Assembly: GCA_026075535.2 (NCBI GenBank)
Contig: AP026544.2
Location: forward strand, 7,068,001-7,132,000
Reading direction: 5' to 3'
DNA from: Tricholoma matsutake
Taxonomy: Eukaryota; Basidiomycota; Agaricomycetes; Agaricales; Tricholomataceae
Length of the DNA stretch: 64,000 nt
Within the stretch, counting starts at the first letter, position 1, and each line of letters starts with the position of its first letter. This document shows positions 1 through 11,290 of this stretch, one piece after another. The translations under genes were made by a program, and so were the position numbers. The notes beneath the pieces were generated by a model that had not been told where the DNA came from, ran no database searches, and saw only the letters and a list, made by a program, of their open reading frames with translations.

Positions 1-577
1 CCAGGCTGCCTTGTACAGCATCCACAGCTGCCTTCCCAAGGCTGCTGTCTCTATTGCAAATTCAACTATGGATTCCTGTGTGGCTCCTGCTAGATAATTT
101 ATCTATGCAGTCAAGACACTGCCACAGTCTTTGTTCCTGTTCCGCATTATTCTGGACTACAGTATTTAAGCTTAGTTAGTTTTGCCTTGTACTCCTCAGT
201 TAGTATATCGACATAGACTCGACTTTACCCTGCCAATCTAAAACCTCCTTCTACTCCAACCTCTGTCCTCTAACAGTCTGAACTCCATTTGACTCAACCT
301 CTAGTCTCCCTCTGAAGTTCTAGTCTCATCTGAACTTAACCTAAGTCCCCCCGTACTCCTCCCTGCATTTACCCGCACTTTCCTGCTCCTACCTCTAGAC
401 CCTCAACTTGAAATTAAGACACCAGACGAGGTGAAGGGTGCAGCTTCTTACAAGCTGAAGCCAAGTCCTTTCCATTTCCCCTCCCGCAGAATCAGCATCA
501 ACCCGACAACCTCCCGTTATTATCACCCGCAGTGTCTGGTCAGATTCTGAAGCGACCTCTAGGATCAGTTCTTAACA
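1..577 (+). repeat. LTR fragment A (gypsy-type), 5' end outside window
   Basis: This is the 3' part of a long terminal repeat in plus orientation. It shares with the LTRs at 10717-11290 and 43349-43941 a promoter-like TATTTAAG (about 163), a conserved block around 410-475 (TTGAAATTA, AAGGGTGCA, GAAGCCAAGTCC) and the same terminus TTCTTAACA ending at 577. It is clearly more diverged than those two are from each other, so it belongs to a related subfamily. The start lies outside the window, so solo LTR and full element cannot be told apart. Confidence 0.65.
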
Positions 578-1679
578 AACAGGACTTACACCTCAGTGGT
601 GGTTAAACACTGAGGTGGTATGATACCAGATATATGGAATTATAGAAACTGTTACATAAGCAGTAATGGGTATGCACATGTGCTTGACATGTGAATACAG
701 TACATGTGTTGATACACATGTTGTGCATTATTGGCACTACTCCAGTAAGCATTTCAAGCTTGCATTTTACTTGATCAAATGACAGGAAAGGATCATCTGG
801 GTAACATGTCTGAGAAGCTGCTCAAACACTATTGTACATTGCCTCTGAAGTGTTCATGGTCGAGATGAAAGTTCTTAGTGCTTTAAGGAAGTGTCAATCT
901 GTAATCTCTTCTGGGAAGTCTGAAGGTGGATCATGCAAACATTGGATATCTTTCTCATGCATGTTACTTTTCTCAAGTGTTGTGGTCTGGAGGCCCTTGA
1001 CAAATTGTGCTGTAATTTGCAGTTCATCTATATGAGCATCTAGTCCAGGTGTTGGAGCCTGATCTACACTGTTCAGGTTTTGATGAGTCAAGAACAGGTT
1101 GCCAGCATTGGGAGACAGTTGGCCAGTGTTGGTCTGATCAGTCTGGGGTTGGAATTCATTTATTAGATGCTGAATGCTACAGGTAGCTTGGGGCAGTCCT
1201 TGTACAAGAGGTCCTCCAACATTAACTTGGTCTCCATCTGACTGTGGGGTTCAAGTTTTACACAACATTGGATTGGATGTGCTGCAATAGTGACTCACTG
1301 ATACACCACCCTGCATAGTCCCCTGCATCTGCCTTTGCCTTATGCACCTTTGCTCAACATTCACATCAGGATTTGAACTCTTGAGTCTGAGGGGTACTTC
1401 TTGATTGCAACTGGCAAGGAAATCAGCAAATGATTCATCCTGAGCTCTCTGTTCATGCTGTTTGCGGAGAGTGCACTGAGTGGCAGATTCTCTGCATGGT
1501 AGCATGGATGACAATAAGAGGTGGATGAGATACTCTGTGTTGAAGCAAAAAGTGTGGACAATGTTATGTCAACATCTGCTCTTCTTGAAATGATAATTCA
1601 CCATTGAGCAAAGGTTTGATGGAATAATAATTATGATTAAAGAGACGTTAATGGAAGGAAATAGTTTTAATGTGCATCA
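578..1679. other. Decayed sequence without a convincing gene
   Basis: No intact gene is visible. On the minus strand at 894-1091 and 1251-1561 short open stretches look like eroded transposon coding sequence. The first contains a pattern of the kind FVKGLQ...LE...LHDPPSDFPEE, reminiscent of the N-terminal region of Tnp2-associated proteins in Agaricomycetes. Frame breaks every 60-80 codons argue against function. The region may include the 5' end of the PIF/Harbinger element that follows, but I found no terminal inverted repeat. Confidence 0.35.
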
Positions 1680-3179
1680 ATGATTGAGAATGTTAGCCAA
1701 TACATGGGTTTCTCACTGGGGATGAGGAGTGAACTGAGCTCATCGGGGTACAGTGGTGATGCTGAATCAGATTTTGACAGTGACATCTTGGAGATCTCAG
1801 ATGAGGATGATGAGGAAGAGTCAGACAGATCAGAAAAAGGAGCAGATGAGGTGCAGAGCAATCCATTTGGAGATCATTGGAGTCATCTGCAAAAATGGGT
1901 CAGTCAGCAAATCTGAGAGATGTATGCAAACCGTTATGAGATGCGAGGTCCATCTCACATGCGTCATGTCCTACTCAAGCTTAAGATTGCACGACTCAAC
2001 AAATTTTGTGAGGAACTTTGTATCACACCTTGTACATTTGATATGCTTGTTGCTGCCATCAAGGATGACCCTGTCTTTCAGAATAATTTGAACACAGCAC
2101 AAATGACTATTGAGGAGCAGCTGGCTGTCACACTATATCAGTTTGGCCACAATGGAAATGCCGCAGGTTTGCAGGGTGTTGCGAATTGGGCTGCTGTGGG
2201 CAAGGGAACTGTCCTGCTTGTCACCCAATGAGTAATGATGGTGATTCTTCAGCTGGAGTTCATGCAGGAGGCGGTGCACTTTCCCACTGCTGAGGAGAAG
2301 GAGGCAGCAAAGAAATGGGTCCACAAGCATTCATGCAAAGCTTGGCATCATGGATGGTGTGGAACACTTGTACCTCTAGCTGAACACCCAAGTTGGTTTG
2401 GGGAGAGTTACTTTGATTGAAAATGTCAATACTCTTTGAATGTCCAAGCATGTCTCCTCATTAACCAATCCTAACTAAAATATTAATCAAGTGTTTCTTT
2501 AAGATTGTTTCCCTGCCCAACTTGCAAATAATTGATTTTGGATATGGTCACACTGGCAGCACTCATGATGCAATGGCCTGGGCTTGGCTCGAGAGCATAA
2601 CGATCTTATGGAGGAGGGTGAATGGGTCTGGGGTGATTCTGTAAGTCAAAAATCCTGCCTGATATGCTACCAGCTAATGAATTATAATTCTGGGTCTTAG
2701 ATTGATGTTTGGATTGTTGCACCTTACAAGAAGCCAGAACAGGACCTCCCAGACAATGAGGTGTACAATAACCATGTTTCCATGGTATGGATATGATCTG
2801 AACATGTGATCAGGTTTCTTAAAGGCTGCTTTCACTCACTCAAGAACTTGTGTGTCAGTATCAAAAACCAGAAGTGTCATATCCTTGCTACTTATTGGGT
2901 CACTGTGTGCATTGGGATTTATTCATTTGCAATGCAATGCAAGGAATGAGAATGGCAGCTTGATGCTTCAGACTCTGATTTTTCTGCACCTGAAGATCCT
3001 TTTATTGCAGAGGGTTTATCTTCATCATCTGAATTGGATGCTGGTGCAAACACCACTGTGTCTCAACCCCAACATAATGGTGCTACCTACAGTCATACAT
3101 GACATCTTCAAGCTGGGAAAGCCCATCATGAGAAACTCAAGGAAGAGCTTTTCCATGCTAAGATGCACAAGGCGCATTG
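1680..3179 (+). pseudogene. PIF/Harbinger (DDE_Tnp_4) transposase, broken, N-terminal to near C-terminal part
   Basis: Decayed transposase of the PIF/Harbinger superfamily, which cuts and pastes DNA through a DDE active site. Three frames (1680-1916, 1920-2231, 2235-2420) together give an acidic N-terminus, the helical segment KFCEELCITPCTFDMLVA, then QLAVTLYQFGHNGNAAGLQGVANW (family form roughly QLA..L...GH.GN....D...WAGVS) and the block EEKEAAKKWVHKHSC followed by the strand that should carry the first catalytic Asp. Here that strand reads CGTLVPL instead of the usual VDGTPF-like motif, so the residue is lost or shifted. Further stops and frameshifts follow to 3179, with VAPYKKP at about 2720 recognisable. 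The coding end is interrupted by a gypsy element and resumes at 8655. The partner gene of the element is probably the minus-strand ORF at 8760-10333. Confidence 0.7.
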
Positions 3180-3621
3180 TATAAGGGCAACCTAAGCCTC
3201 TAGCAAAGGGAAATCCGAAGTTAAAATTATGCTACATAATACAGGGATTGGGGGCGCACCTAGCAAGGGGATCCTTAGAGAAAGCGACGTTTCCGGAATG
3301 CGTGCGCAAATTGACTCGCTTGATGCCCAGTATATGTGAAGACGACAAAAATCAAATATAACCTAAAAATAGAAAAAGGCGGAGATAGGCGGATCAAGGC
3401 CGCCAAATGACATCATACCAAGGGGTATGTGTCGGAAGGGGTACTCCGCCTCTAAATATAAAAGTGTCAACATATACAAACATGATAGCAAGGGAAAATT
3501 AGTAATAAAATCCGGAAAAATCATAGAAAATGAAGAATAGAAGGAAATGAGGTGGGGAAAAATATGGGACGAACATAAAAAATAGGAAAAACACACAGGG
3601 CACCCCCCTAGTCCCCTTACA
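3180..3621 (-). repeat. 3' LTR of the gypsy chromovirus
   Basis: Terminal repeat of 442 bp. On the element strand it starts TGTAAGGGG and ends GCCCTTATA, so the usual CA end has drifted to TA. It is 16 bp longer than the other LTR because 3262-3321 is rearranged. Positions 3262-3280 are the reverse complement of 8331-8349 in the other LTR, and 3281-3321 is a 41-nt piece of gag (reverse complement of 7986-8026, two mismatches). Confidence 0.9.
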
Positions 3622-3632
3622 TCACCCCCTCT

Positions 3633-6600
3633 CTAAGATGCATCGCCCCGATGCATTCGAAATCGTATACGCCCAAAGTCCATGACTTGAATGCGACGCA
3701 GTGCAGCAGTGTGCCGTCGGTGAAATTCCTTGATTAACCGAGGGGCATTTACGTCAGACTCTTCGACCCATGAGTTCTCCTCATACCCATAACCCTTCCA
3801 ATGTACCAAATACTGGAGTTTTCCTCGACGCAAATGGCTGTCCAAGATTGACTCGACTTCATATTGGGGTTCTCCCTCGATCACTGTAGGTGGTGGTGGT
3901 GGGTGTGAATGGCGTCCCGGGAATGGATCTGGGGGAGCTGGAAGCAATTTGACGACATGGAAGACGGGATGGAGTCTGGACATGGAGGCTGGGAGGCGTA
4001 GACAATAGGCATGTGTTCCAACGCACTTGACAATGGGGAAAGGTCCCAAGAAGCGATGAGCGAGTTTCTTGGATGGACGTGTAGTGGAGATGTCACTGGA
4101 GTCAAGATAAACTCGATCACCAACCTTGTACTGAGGGGTTGGGGAGTGGCGCTGGTTGTAAAATCGCGCCATGTCGTCCTTCGCCTTTGCTAAGGCTGCC
4201 CTTGCCTCCTCCAAGCTATCCCTCATGCGTTCTGTGAACTCATTCACTGTCTCGATGTGTGAGGGAGTTTGGCGAGGTTCAAATCCCATGCGTGGATGTC
4301 GTCCAGTGTCTAAGAGGAAAGGGGTCTGTTGAGTGGAAGCATGGACATGGTTGTTGTACCCAAACTCGGCCAAAGGAAGGAGATCATCCCAATCGTCCTG
4401 GCGTTCATTGACAAAGAGGCGGATGTACTGCTCCAGTTCCTGGTTGACTCGCTCCGTCTGGCCATCAGTTTGTGGGTGATAAGCAGTTGAAGCAAGGAGT
4501 TTGATCCCCAGGAGTCGGTACAGCTCATGAGTGAACTCTGCCATGAACTGAGGGCCACGATCCGAGAGGAAGGCACCAGGAAGTCCATGTAATTTCCACA
4601 TGTGGTGGAGGTAGAGTCGAGCGGCACCTAGGGCACTGACAGTGGTGTGAGTGGGAATGAAGTGAGCACGTTTTCCCACTGAGTCAACTGTGCACATCAC
4701 CGCATCAAACCCGTTTGACTCTGGCAATTCCACCACAAAGTCGACACTGACAACATCCCAACGACTCTCTGGAACAGGAAGAGGGTGTAGCTCACCAATA
4801 GGCTTGCGACGAGGGACCTTGGTGCGTAAGCAAAGGTCACAAGTGCGACAATACTGACCAATGAGCTGTGACATTTGTGGCCACCAATAGTTCTGTGAGG
4901 TGAGCTCCAAGGTCTTCCAGCGTCCGGGGTGGCCAGCAATCTGTGAGTCATGGTGTTGGGATATGATGCGCTGGCGAAGGTCTGGGTCATTGGGAACATA
5001 GATGCGATCCCTGAAATACAACAAGTCCTCCTTTTCAGCCCACTCTGCCGCACGTAAGGAAAGGGTCGATCCCTTCCTCAGTTCTTTAACAGCTCGGGCG
5101 ACAACATCCTCATGTAAACCGCTATGGTTTGCGCGACGAATGTCACGTAGAATGTCCCGCTCCTCGCCCTGGGGTACGATGCCTTCCAGTGCCTGAATGG
5201 TGAACAGGTCTGGCTGCAACAGCACAATGTTTTGGTTGTCACCGCTGCCATCCCCATGGTCTGCACATCGGGATAGGGCATCGGTCTTCCCCATGCTGCG
5301 ACCCGGACGGTGGTGCAAGGAGAAGTTGAATCTAGATAGATACAGGGACCAACGAGCTTGACGACGGTTCAATTTCTTGGCCGTCATGAAGTACTCGAGG
5401 TTCTTGTGATCCGTCCAAATTTCCACCTTGTGTTGGGCACCCTCGAGGAAGTGTCGCCACTCCTCAAGCGCACGCATTATCGCCAACATCTCCTTGTCAT
5501 GGATCTCGTAGTTTCTCTCTACAGCACTAAGGCTTTTGGAGTAGAACGCAACAGGATGCCACTTCTGGTCCTCCAGAGACTGCTGAGACAACACAGTGCC
5601 CGTCGCAAAGTCAGAACTGTCGGCTTCTACACGAAAAGGATGCGAATCGTCAGCAAAGGTAAGGATCGGAGCGGAAGTGACCATCTCCTTAAGCTTTTCA
5701 AACGCCTCCTGTTGTGCATTATCCCACCTCCATGCCTCCTTTCCTGTCAAGTCGAACAGCGGTCGTGCATGATGTGAGAAATCCTTGATAAAACGCCGAT
5801 AAAAATTGATGAAGCCCAGGAAAGACTGCACCTCCTTCTTGTTCGTGGGCATTGGCCAAGCTGTGACCCCATTTACCTTGATAGGATCCATCTCCACTTG
5901 ACCCTCCGAGATAATCAGGCCGAGGTACTCGATCTTGGTCCTTTCGAACTCGCATTTGTCCTGATGAAGGTAGAGTTTGTACCGTCGAAGTCGCTCTAGG
6001 ACGAGGCGCGTGATGCGACGGTGCTCTTCAACCGTGCGAGTGAAGATGAGGATGTCATTGAGATAGATGCAGACAATGCCTTCGAGGATGAGGTCATGGA
6101 AGATGTCGTTCATCATGGTCTGAAAGGTGGCAGGGCTATTAGTAAGGCCAAAGAACATGACAAGCGGTTCAAAAAGACCACGGTTGGTACGAAAGGCTGC
6201 CTTCCACTCATCTCCCTCCTTTATCCTCACATTATTATAGCCCCAACGGACATCAAGCTTGGTGAAGTATCGGGCTCCACGGAGCTGGTTTACGAGTTCG
6301 GAGATGAGGGGTAGTGGGTAGCGATTTTTGACCGTGATGTTGTTGAGTCTTCTGTAGTCTTGAACCGGTCGAAGTGAGCCATCCTTCTTCTTGACAAAGA
6401 AAAAGGGAGAGGCCATGGGTGACTTCGATGGTCGAATACGTCCAGAGGCCAGGTGCTCGTCGATGAACTGGTCAAGCTGCCTTGTTCCTCCGGAGAGAGA
6501 GGATAGACCTTGCAGGATGAAGGGGTTGCGCCGGGGGTGAGTTCGATCGCGTGATCCCATGGCTTACGCGCAGGAAGAGAGTCGAATGACTCCTTGGAGA

Positions 6601-7534
6601 ACACGTCTTCAAACTCATGGAGATGAGGGAGTAAGGAGTTAGTAGAGGATTTAGCAGCGTTGTTTTTGTGGAAGGCCTCGGCGAGGCGTTGGGATATGTT
6701 CGATGTGGCACACACCTCATGCGATGAGCGAATTGCAGTGTAGAAGATCCGATCACCCTCCTCCACTTCCTCTGGGTCCTCATCATCATCATCCGAGTCC
6801 GGCATTAGATCAGGAACCCCTTCCAATTCCACTTCAGGTATGGGCAGGGGTCCAGCATGACACTTCTGAGTTTGTCGTATTGCCGCCTTCTGTCCACGAC
6901 GTTCTTGCCTGGCTTCTGTGAAACACGTCCGACAGCGGGATGGACATCGGCTCATGGTAACCTCCCCGGTGCGCCAGTCGACCTCTGGGTTATGGTCTCG
7001 AAGCCATGGATATCCCAAAATCGCCTTTTGCTTTCCTAATTGAGTGACAGCAAAAAGGGCACGCTCACTATGATCTTTGTAATGGAGAACCAGGTCTGCA
7101 ACCTCTTGGATGGCACCAGCTTCATTTGGGGATCCATCCACGTTATATACAGGTATCGGACGTGAGAGTGAGCGAGTATTTAGACGATGTTGTTGTACCA
7201 GATGGGAATCGATGAAGAGACCAGTCGCACCAGAGTCCAGGAGCGCAGAGACACCGAGTATCTGTCCAGTGTCAGTCGTCTGCAGTTCGATGGCTAGGTT
7301 TAAGGAATGTGCAGAGAGAGTGGATGCCACAATATACTTGCGTGGTAGTTTACGCTCCCATGATTTAATTTTGGGACGTGGAGTAGAAGGAGAGATGGGG
7401 AGAGCAGGTATGTCTTTAGCCAACTTCAAAGGGTCAGAGAGGGGAGCAGTCACAGAAATGGATTCATTCTCCAGGGATTCAACTGACAAGACTTCAAAGC
7501 GGTTATGGACAGGCAGTGAGGGCGTACGATTCAC
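3633..7534 (-). pseudogene. pol: Gypsy pol polyprotein (PR-RT-RNaseH-IN-chromodomain), frameshifted and RT-dead
   Basis: The polyprotein would process and reverse-transcribe element RNA and integrate the cDNA. The upstream frame (7534 to about 6490) has the aspartic protease motif LLDSGATGLFID and ends at the segment leading into RT. The downstream frame (about 6490-3633, 975-codon ORF from 6560) carries RT, RNase H, an integrase HHCC finger (H..H, CRTCDLC), an integrase core with Asp, SDRG and DGQTE acidic residues, and a C-terminal chromodomain ([21 protein letters not shown]) expected to target histone-marked chromatin. Two lesions show directly: a frameshift near 6490, between LSPEEQ and QLDQFID, and the RT catalytic motif YLDD reading YLND (codon 6057-6059, AAT for GAT). 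The second lesion removes a metal-binding Asp, so this copy cannot self-propagate. Confidence 0.92.
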
Positions 7535-8081
7535 TCGCTGCGAATAGGAAAATCCTGCTCCTCTACAACTTCCAGCTTAACCTCCTCTGCAACTTGATCC
7601 TTCGCTTCCTCAACATCTACAAGTGCCAACAAATCTTGCAGGAGTTCGTCTCGTCCCTCGGGGGTGAGCATGCAGATATCCTGATGATGGGGACATGCTC
7701 CAGCCCTGTGTCCAGGTTCCCCACAACGGTAGCAGAGATCCAACTTACGTGCACGGCTGCGGGCTGCATCAACATCCATTGGTACTGGGATATTGACGGC
7801 TGGTGTGGGAGTTTGACGAGCAGGAATGGGGTTAGGGCGGGGGAGGATGGTTTGATCTGGGCACGTTCCTTAGTGGACGCGTTTGGCAAAACATCGTTGT
7901 TGGGTGTGCTTGGAGTCGTGAAGGGGGAACTATTAGTCGTAGGGTTAGCCTGGAGGGTCCTAACGAAGTTTTCAATCGTAGATTTAAGTGAGTCAATTTG
8001 CGCGCGCATTCCGGAAACGTCGCTTTCAAGCGCGTCGAAGCATTCTGATGTGTCCATGTCACTAGGGAGCGCGTTTGGCAA
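7531..8081 (-). pseudogene. gag: Gypsy gag, internally deleted and frameshifted
   Basis: Structural protein of the retrotransposon particle. The first frame (from 8081, with an in-frame ATG at 8057) gives a short helical N-terminus (ECFDALESDVSGMRAQIDSL). A second frame (7779-7531) gives MDVDAARSRARKLDLCYRCG and the rest of a CCHC zinc knuckle, then an acidic tail ending in DFPIRSE and a stop. In this clade, gag normally ends with just such a DFPxRSE tail before pol starts in another frame, so the stop at 7531 is the natural gag end rather than damage. The capsid core of roughly 200 residues expected between the coiled coil and the knuckle is missing, and the two parts are out of frame. Confidence 0.8.
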
Positions 8082-8223
8082 AAATGGCGGCGCAATAAAG
8101 GCGAGAGTATCTGGAACGGTGTGTAGGGACTCTGTGGAGCTTTGGGAAGCGTCGTCCAGTCCGTACCTGCCTATTTTGGGCAGCGCGTTCGCGATTTTCG
8201 GGCCTTAGGGGAGAGTTTTCTAC

Positions 8224-8649
8224 TATAAGGGCAACCTAAGCCTCTAGCAAAGGGAAATCCGAAGTTAAAATTATGCTACATAATACAGGGATTGGGGGCG
8301 CACCTAGCAAAGGGAAATCCGAAGAGAAAACTCTAAGGATCCCCTTGCTGATGCCCAGTATATGTGAAGACGACAAAAATCAAATATAACCTAAAAATAG
8401 AAAAAAGCGGAGATAGGCGGATCAAGGCCGCCGAATGACATCATACCAAGGGGTATGTGTCGGAAGGGGTACTCCGCCTCTAAATATAAAAGTGTCAACA
8501 TATACAAACATGATAGCAAGGGAAAATTAGTAATAAAATCCGGAAAAATCATAGAAAATGAAGAATAGAAGGAAATGAGGTGGGGAAAAATATGGGATGA
8601 ACATAAAAAATAGGAAAAACACACAGGGCACCCCCCTAGTCCCCTTACA
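8224..8649 (-). repeat. 5' LTR of the gypsy chromovirus
   Basis: Terminal repeat of 426 bp, identical to the other copy over its first 80 or so bases and with three transitions over its last 300. The middle (about 8304-8349) differs by an inversion and a small duplication of the AGCAAAGGGAAATCCGAAG segment. The adjoining internal sequence (8205-8223) shares an inverted AGAAAACTCT with this rearranged piece, suggesting template switching near the primer site. Confidence 0.9.
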
Positions 8650-8654
8650 CATTG

Positions 8655-8679
8655 GAGAGCACAATTTCATGCTGAGTGA
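8655..8679 (+). pseudogene. Last codons of the PIF/Harbinger transposase, displaced by the gypsy insertion
   Basis: If one CATTG duplicate and the gypsy element are removed, the frame that runs HHEKLKEELFHAKMHKAH up to 3179 continues here as WRAQFHAE and stops at TGA 8677-8679. This places the gypsy insertion inside the final ten codons of the transposase ORF. It also shows that the Harbinger element continues on the far side. Confidence 0.65.
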
Positions 8680-8759
8680 TATGGCGTACATGGTTCAGAA
8701 CTTCATTTGGATTCCAGTGATGTTGATGTGGAATAGAATAGGTATACAGTTTGTATACA

Positions 8760-10333
8760 TTACCTTTCGGACTGTCCTAAGTGTGAATAGTTAAGCTCAG
8801 CATAAAAGTCGAATGATGGCGTGTCCTGGATTTTGGGTGCAAAACTAGTGGATGGTGTCGTCGATCCTGCATCTGACTCTCCAGAACTTGGTGCTCCTGT
8901 CTTATGAGAAATCTCAAAGTTGCTGGGCCCAGGCTGGCGATGTCCCAACTGAGCCATGCATAACTGGAATTTGTGCTCCATCTTCTTTGCTTCCATGTCC
9001 AATTTCTTCAACACTAAGTCAGCTTTCAACTTGTATTGCTATGTCTTTGCATGAATCTTTGCCAATTCCCTCTTGGTCACTCCCTGTGCCTTGGTCTTCT
9101 TCAAATCTAATACCTTCTGAGTTGTCTCCTCCTCCTTTATCATAATGGCTTCCAGTTTGCTGATTCCAGTTTTGGCCTTCTTAGCTGCCAGCTGAGTCAT
9201 GGGAGCTGATTTCCTGTTGTGTGCAGCTGTCTTTTTCCCATCAACACCCAGTTTTTTCTCTTCTACAGGAACTGCCTTTTGCTTTGTCATACTGACCTTT
9301 GAGGTTCTGGCTGGCTGATCTTTTCTTTGCTCTTCCTCCTTATTGCCATCACTATTTCCTTCAGCCAAATCATTGTCACCCTTGTCCTCAGGCTCAAACT
9401 CATCAGCCATCCTTGACTGGGTTTCATTATCCAGATCGATATCATACCCTTGCCCAAAGTGAAGCTGGTGTCCAAAAGTGAAAGATCATATCCAGAGCTG
9501 TTGTTGCTGAGACCAGCAGGAACAACACTGGGATGCTCAGAAATGATGGCTTTCAAATGCCAGTACCACAGGCATTTTTCCTTAATCTTAGCTGTGCATT
9601 TGCATGTTAGACTTTACTATGTCCACGTGTCAACAAAGACTGATGTACCTCAACAGCAAGTAAATGAATTATCTGCATCCACATCAATCTCTTCTTCAAG
9701 AATGATTCCAGCACCTGTCTCTTCCATCTCATCTCAGTATTTCTGCACATCTTTTGTCATGCTAGTGAACAAAAGTCAGGTAGGTCATGATCAGCGACTT
9801 TCACTGCACATACTTACCATGTGAGCCAGTTTTTAATTTTGTCCAAGCTGCTTTATCCACCAGTGTCGTCGCTTTTGTGAACACCATGCCATATTTCTCA
9901 TGGTTCTTGAACAGGATCTCAGCCAATTTGTACTGCTGTTCAGTTTTAGGCTTTCCTGCAACACTCAAGGCCGCCTTCTCTCCAGGCATTGGAAAGAGGA
10001 CTTGCTTGATATTGTCATTGTCCTCCAATGCAGTGACAAGGGCCTAGTTCAAGTTAACATCTTTCCAACTACACACTCAAACTTCTGGTGGACCACAATT
10101 GAAGATTGAACATACTCGACTTCATCCGAGTCCCCATCAGGCTCATCTTCCTCTCCATCACTGCTGTCCTCAGCTGGCTCAGCAACCTTTTTCTCTTGGC
10201 CCTTGGTTTTTGGTGTCTTTTTGGTTTTGGTGGTCTCAGAGTCAGAAGCAGCCTCCTTTGTAGCTTTGGCTTTGACAGAGGGCTTTCAGGCATGGCTGGG
10301 AAGCTTCTTTTGAGTAGCTTTTGGGCATTTTCC
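8760..10333 (-). pseudogene. Probable Myb/SANT-like accessory ORF of the PIF/Harbinger element, decayed
   Basis: Minus-strand relic read in several frames (10293-10069, 10028-9801, 9556-9287, 9410-9039, 9029-8760). It gives a basic, Pro-rich N-terminus, a helical block KLAEILFKNHEKYGMVFTKA...AAWTKLK, a long acidic and Lys-rich linker and a charged helical C-terminus (KADLVLKKLDMEAKKMEHKF). PIF/Harbinger elements encode a second, DNA-binding Myb/SANT-like protein divergent from the transposase, and the C-terminal helix resembles that class. I do not see clear Myb tryptophans, so the assignment rests mainly on position and general composition. Multiple stops make it non-functional. Confidence 0.45.
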
Positions 10334-10716
10334 AGACATCAGGGTTGAGGGCAGGAAGTTGATCAAATAGTATAAAAGTCTAGTTGTCTTATCAATTTGA
10401 ACTATTTGAAATAGTTAGGTTATAACTGTTGAACCGCCTCTGGAGGCAATTCAACGATTCAATTTTTTTTGATGGTTCAACTGATGTTTTGAGTTGTTAA
10501 ATTGCCCACTGTATTGCCCACCTGAATTGGTGTTGAATCAGCATGTTTGACCACTACTATTGCCACTGCAGAAGGGTAAGGTGCATAAGATGTTGATTGT
10601 CAAGGAATCCTTTGACAGATGGTATTAATCCCCAATAATGCAAGGCCAATAAATGGAATCACTGAAGAAAACTTCCAAGAAGGCGCAAAGATGTGGGTGT
10701 TGGTGGTGATGGGAGC

Positions 10717-11290
10717 TGTCAAGACCAATTTTCCTAACCAGAATTCTGATTGTTTTCCACCACCCTTCCTGGCTGCCTTGCATCACAGCCCACCTCCTAT
10801 CAGCAGCACTGCCTAGAGTTAAAATTCTCTCATTTCCAATTTGATGAAACAGTTTCAGGATATTTGCCTTAGAGGCAGTCTTGGAAACTCTGATCACCTC
10901 TGGCCTTTAGTATTTAAGCTAGCTACTTTTGTCTTGTATCAGACAGTTTGTAAATCAACCAAGTCATCCACTTAATTCCAACCCAGTTACACTCCAAATA
11001 TCCTCTTAAGTCTATCTTGAACTTTAGCTTATCCTCTCTGGAAAATCTCCAAACCTCTGATCATCCTCCTTACCCTTGTCTTGAAATTAGGACACTTGAC
11101 AAGGAGAAGGGTGCAACTTCTTATAAGTTGAAGCCAAGTCCTTTCTGTCCCCACACTTGTTATGGCACATCAAGTGAACCTTGCCCCAGAATCCCATTGG
11201 GTTCCCTTCCTTGTTTGATCCATCCTTATCAACTTCTACCATCCAGGTATGACCAGAAATCTGATGACTTCCTTTGTTCAGAACTTAACA
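10717..11290 (+). repeat. Solo LTR B (gypsy-type) with 5-bp TSD
   Basis: 574-bp LTR starting TGTCAAGA and ending CAGAACTTAACA, flanked by GGAGC at 10712-10716 and 11291-11295. It carries a TATTTAAG promoter-like box near 10911. It is the same family as the inverted copy at 43349-43941 and a relative of 1-577. No internal retroelement sequence adjoins it, so LTR-LTR recombination left a solo copy. It sits inside the LINE C-terminal frame. Confidence 0.9.

Larger units (their letters stand above)
3180..8649 (-). mobile_element. Ty3/gypsy chromovirus, near-complete but defective
   Basis: LTR retrotransposon of 5,470 bp in minus orientation, bounded by LTRs of 442 and 426 bp. It is flanked by a 5-bp TSD, CATTG, at 3175-3179 and 8650-8654. 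Order on the minus strand: 5' LTR (8224-8649), gag (about 8081-7531), pol with protease, RT, RNase H, integrase and chromodomain (7534-3633), 3' LTR (3180-3621). In the colinear 300 bp of the two LTRs (3322-3621 against 8350-8649) I see only three differences, all transitions, so insertion is fairly recent. The element is nevertheless dead: pol is frameshifted, the RT catalytic motif is mutated and gag lacks most of the capsid region. I could not recognise a classical tRNA primer-binding site next to the 5' LTR; self-priming as in the Tf1/sushi group is possible. Confidence 0.92.

Noticed and set aside
5358..5777. 139-codon plus-strand ORF and similar plus ORFs between 4000 and 7550
   Set aside because: All are antisense shadows of the gypsy pol frame; none shows an independent motif.
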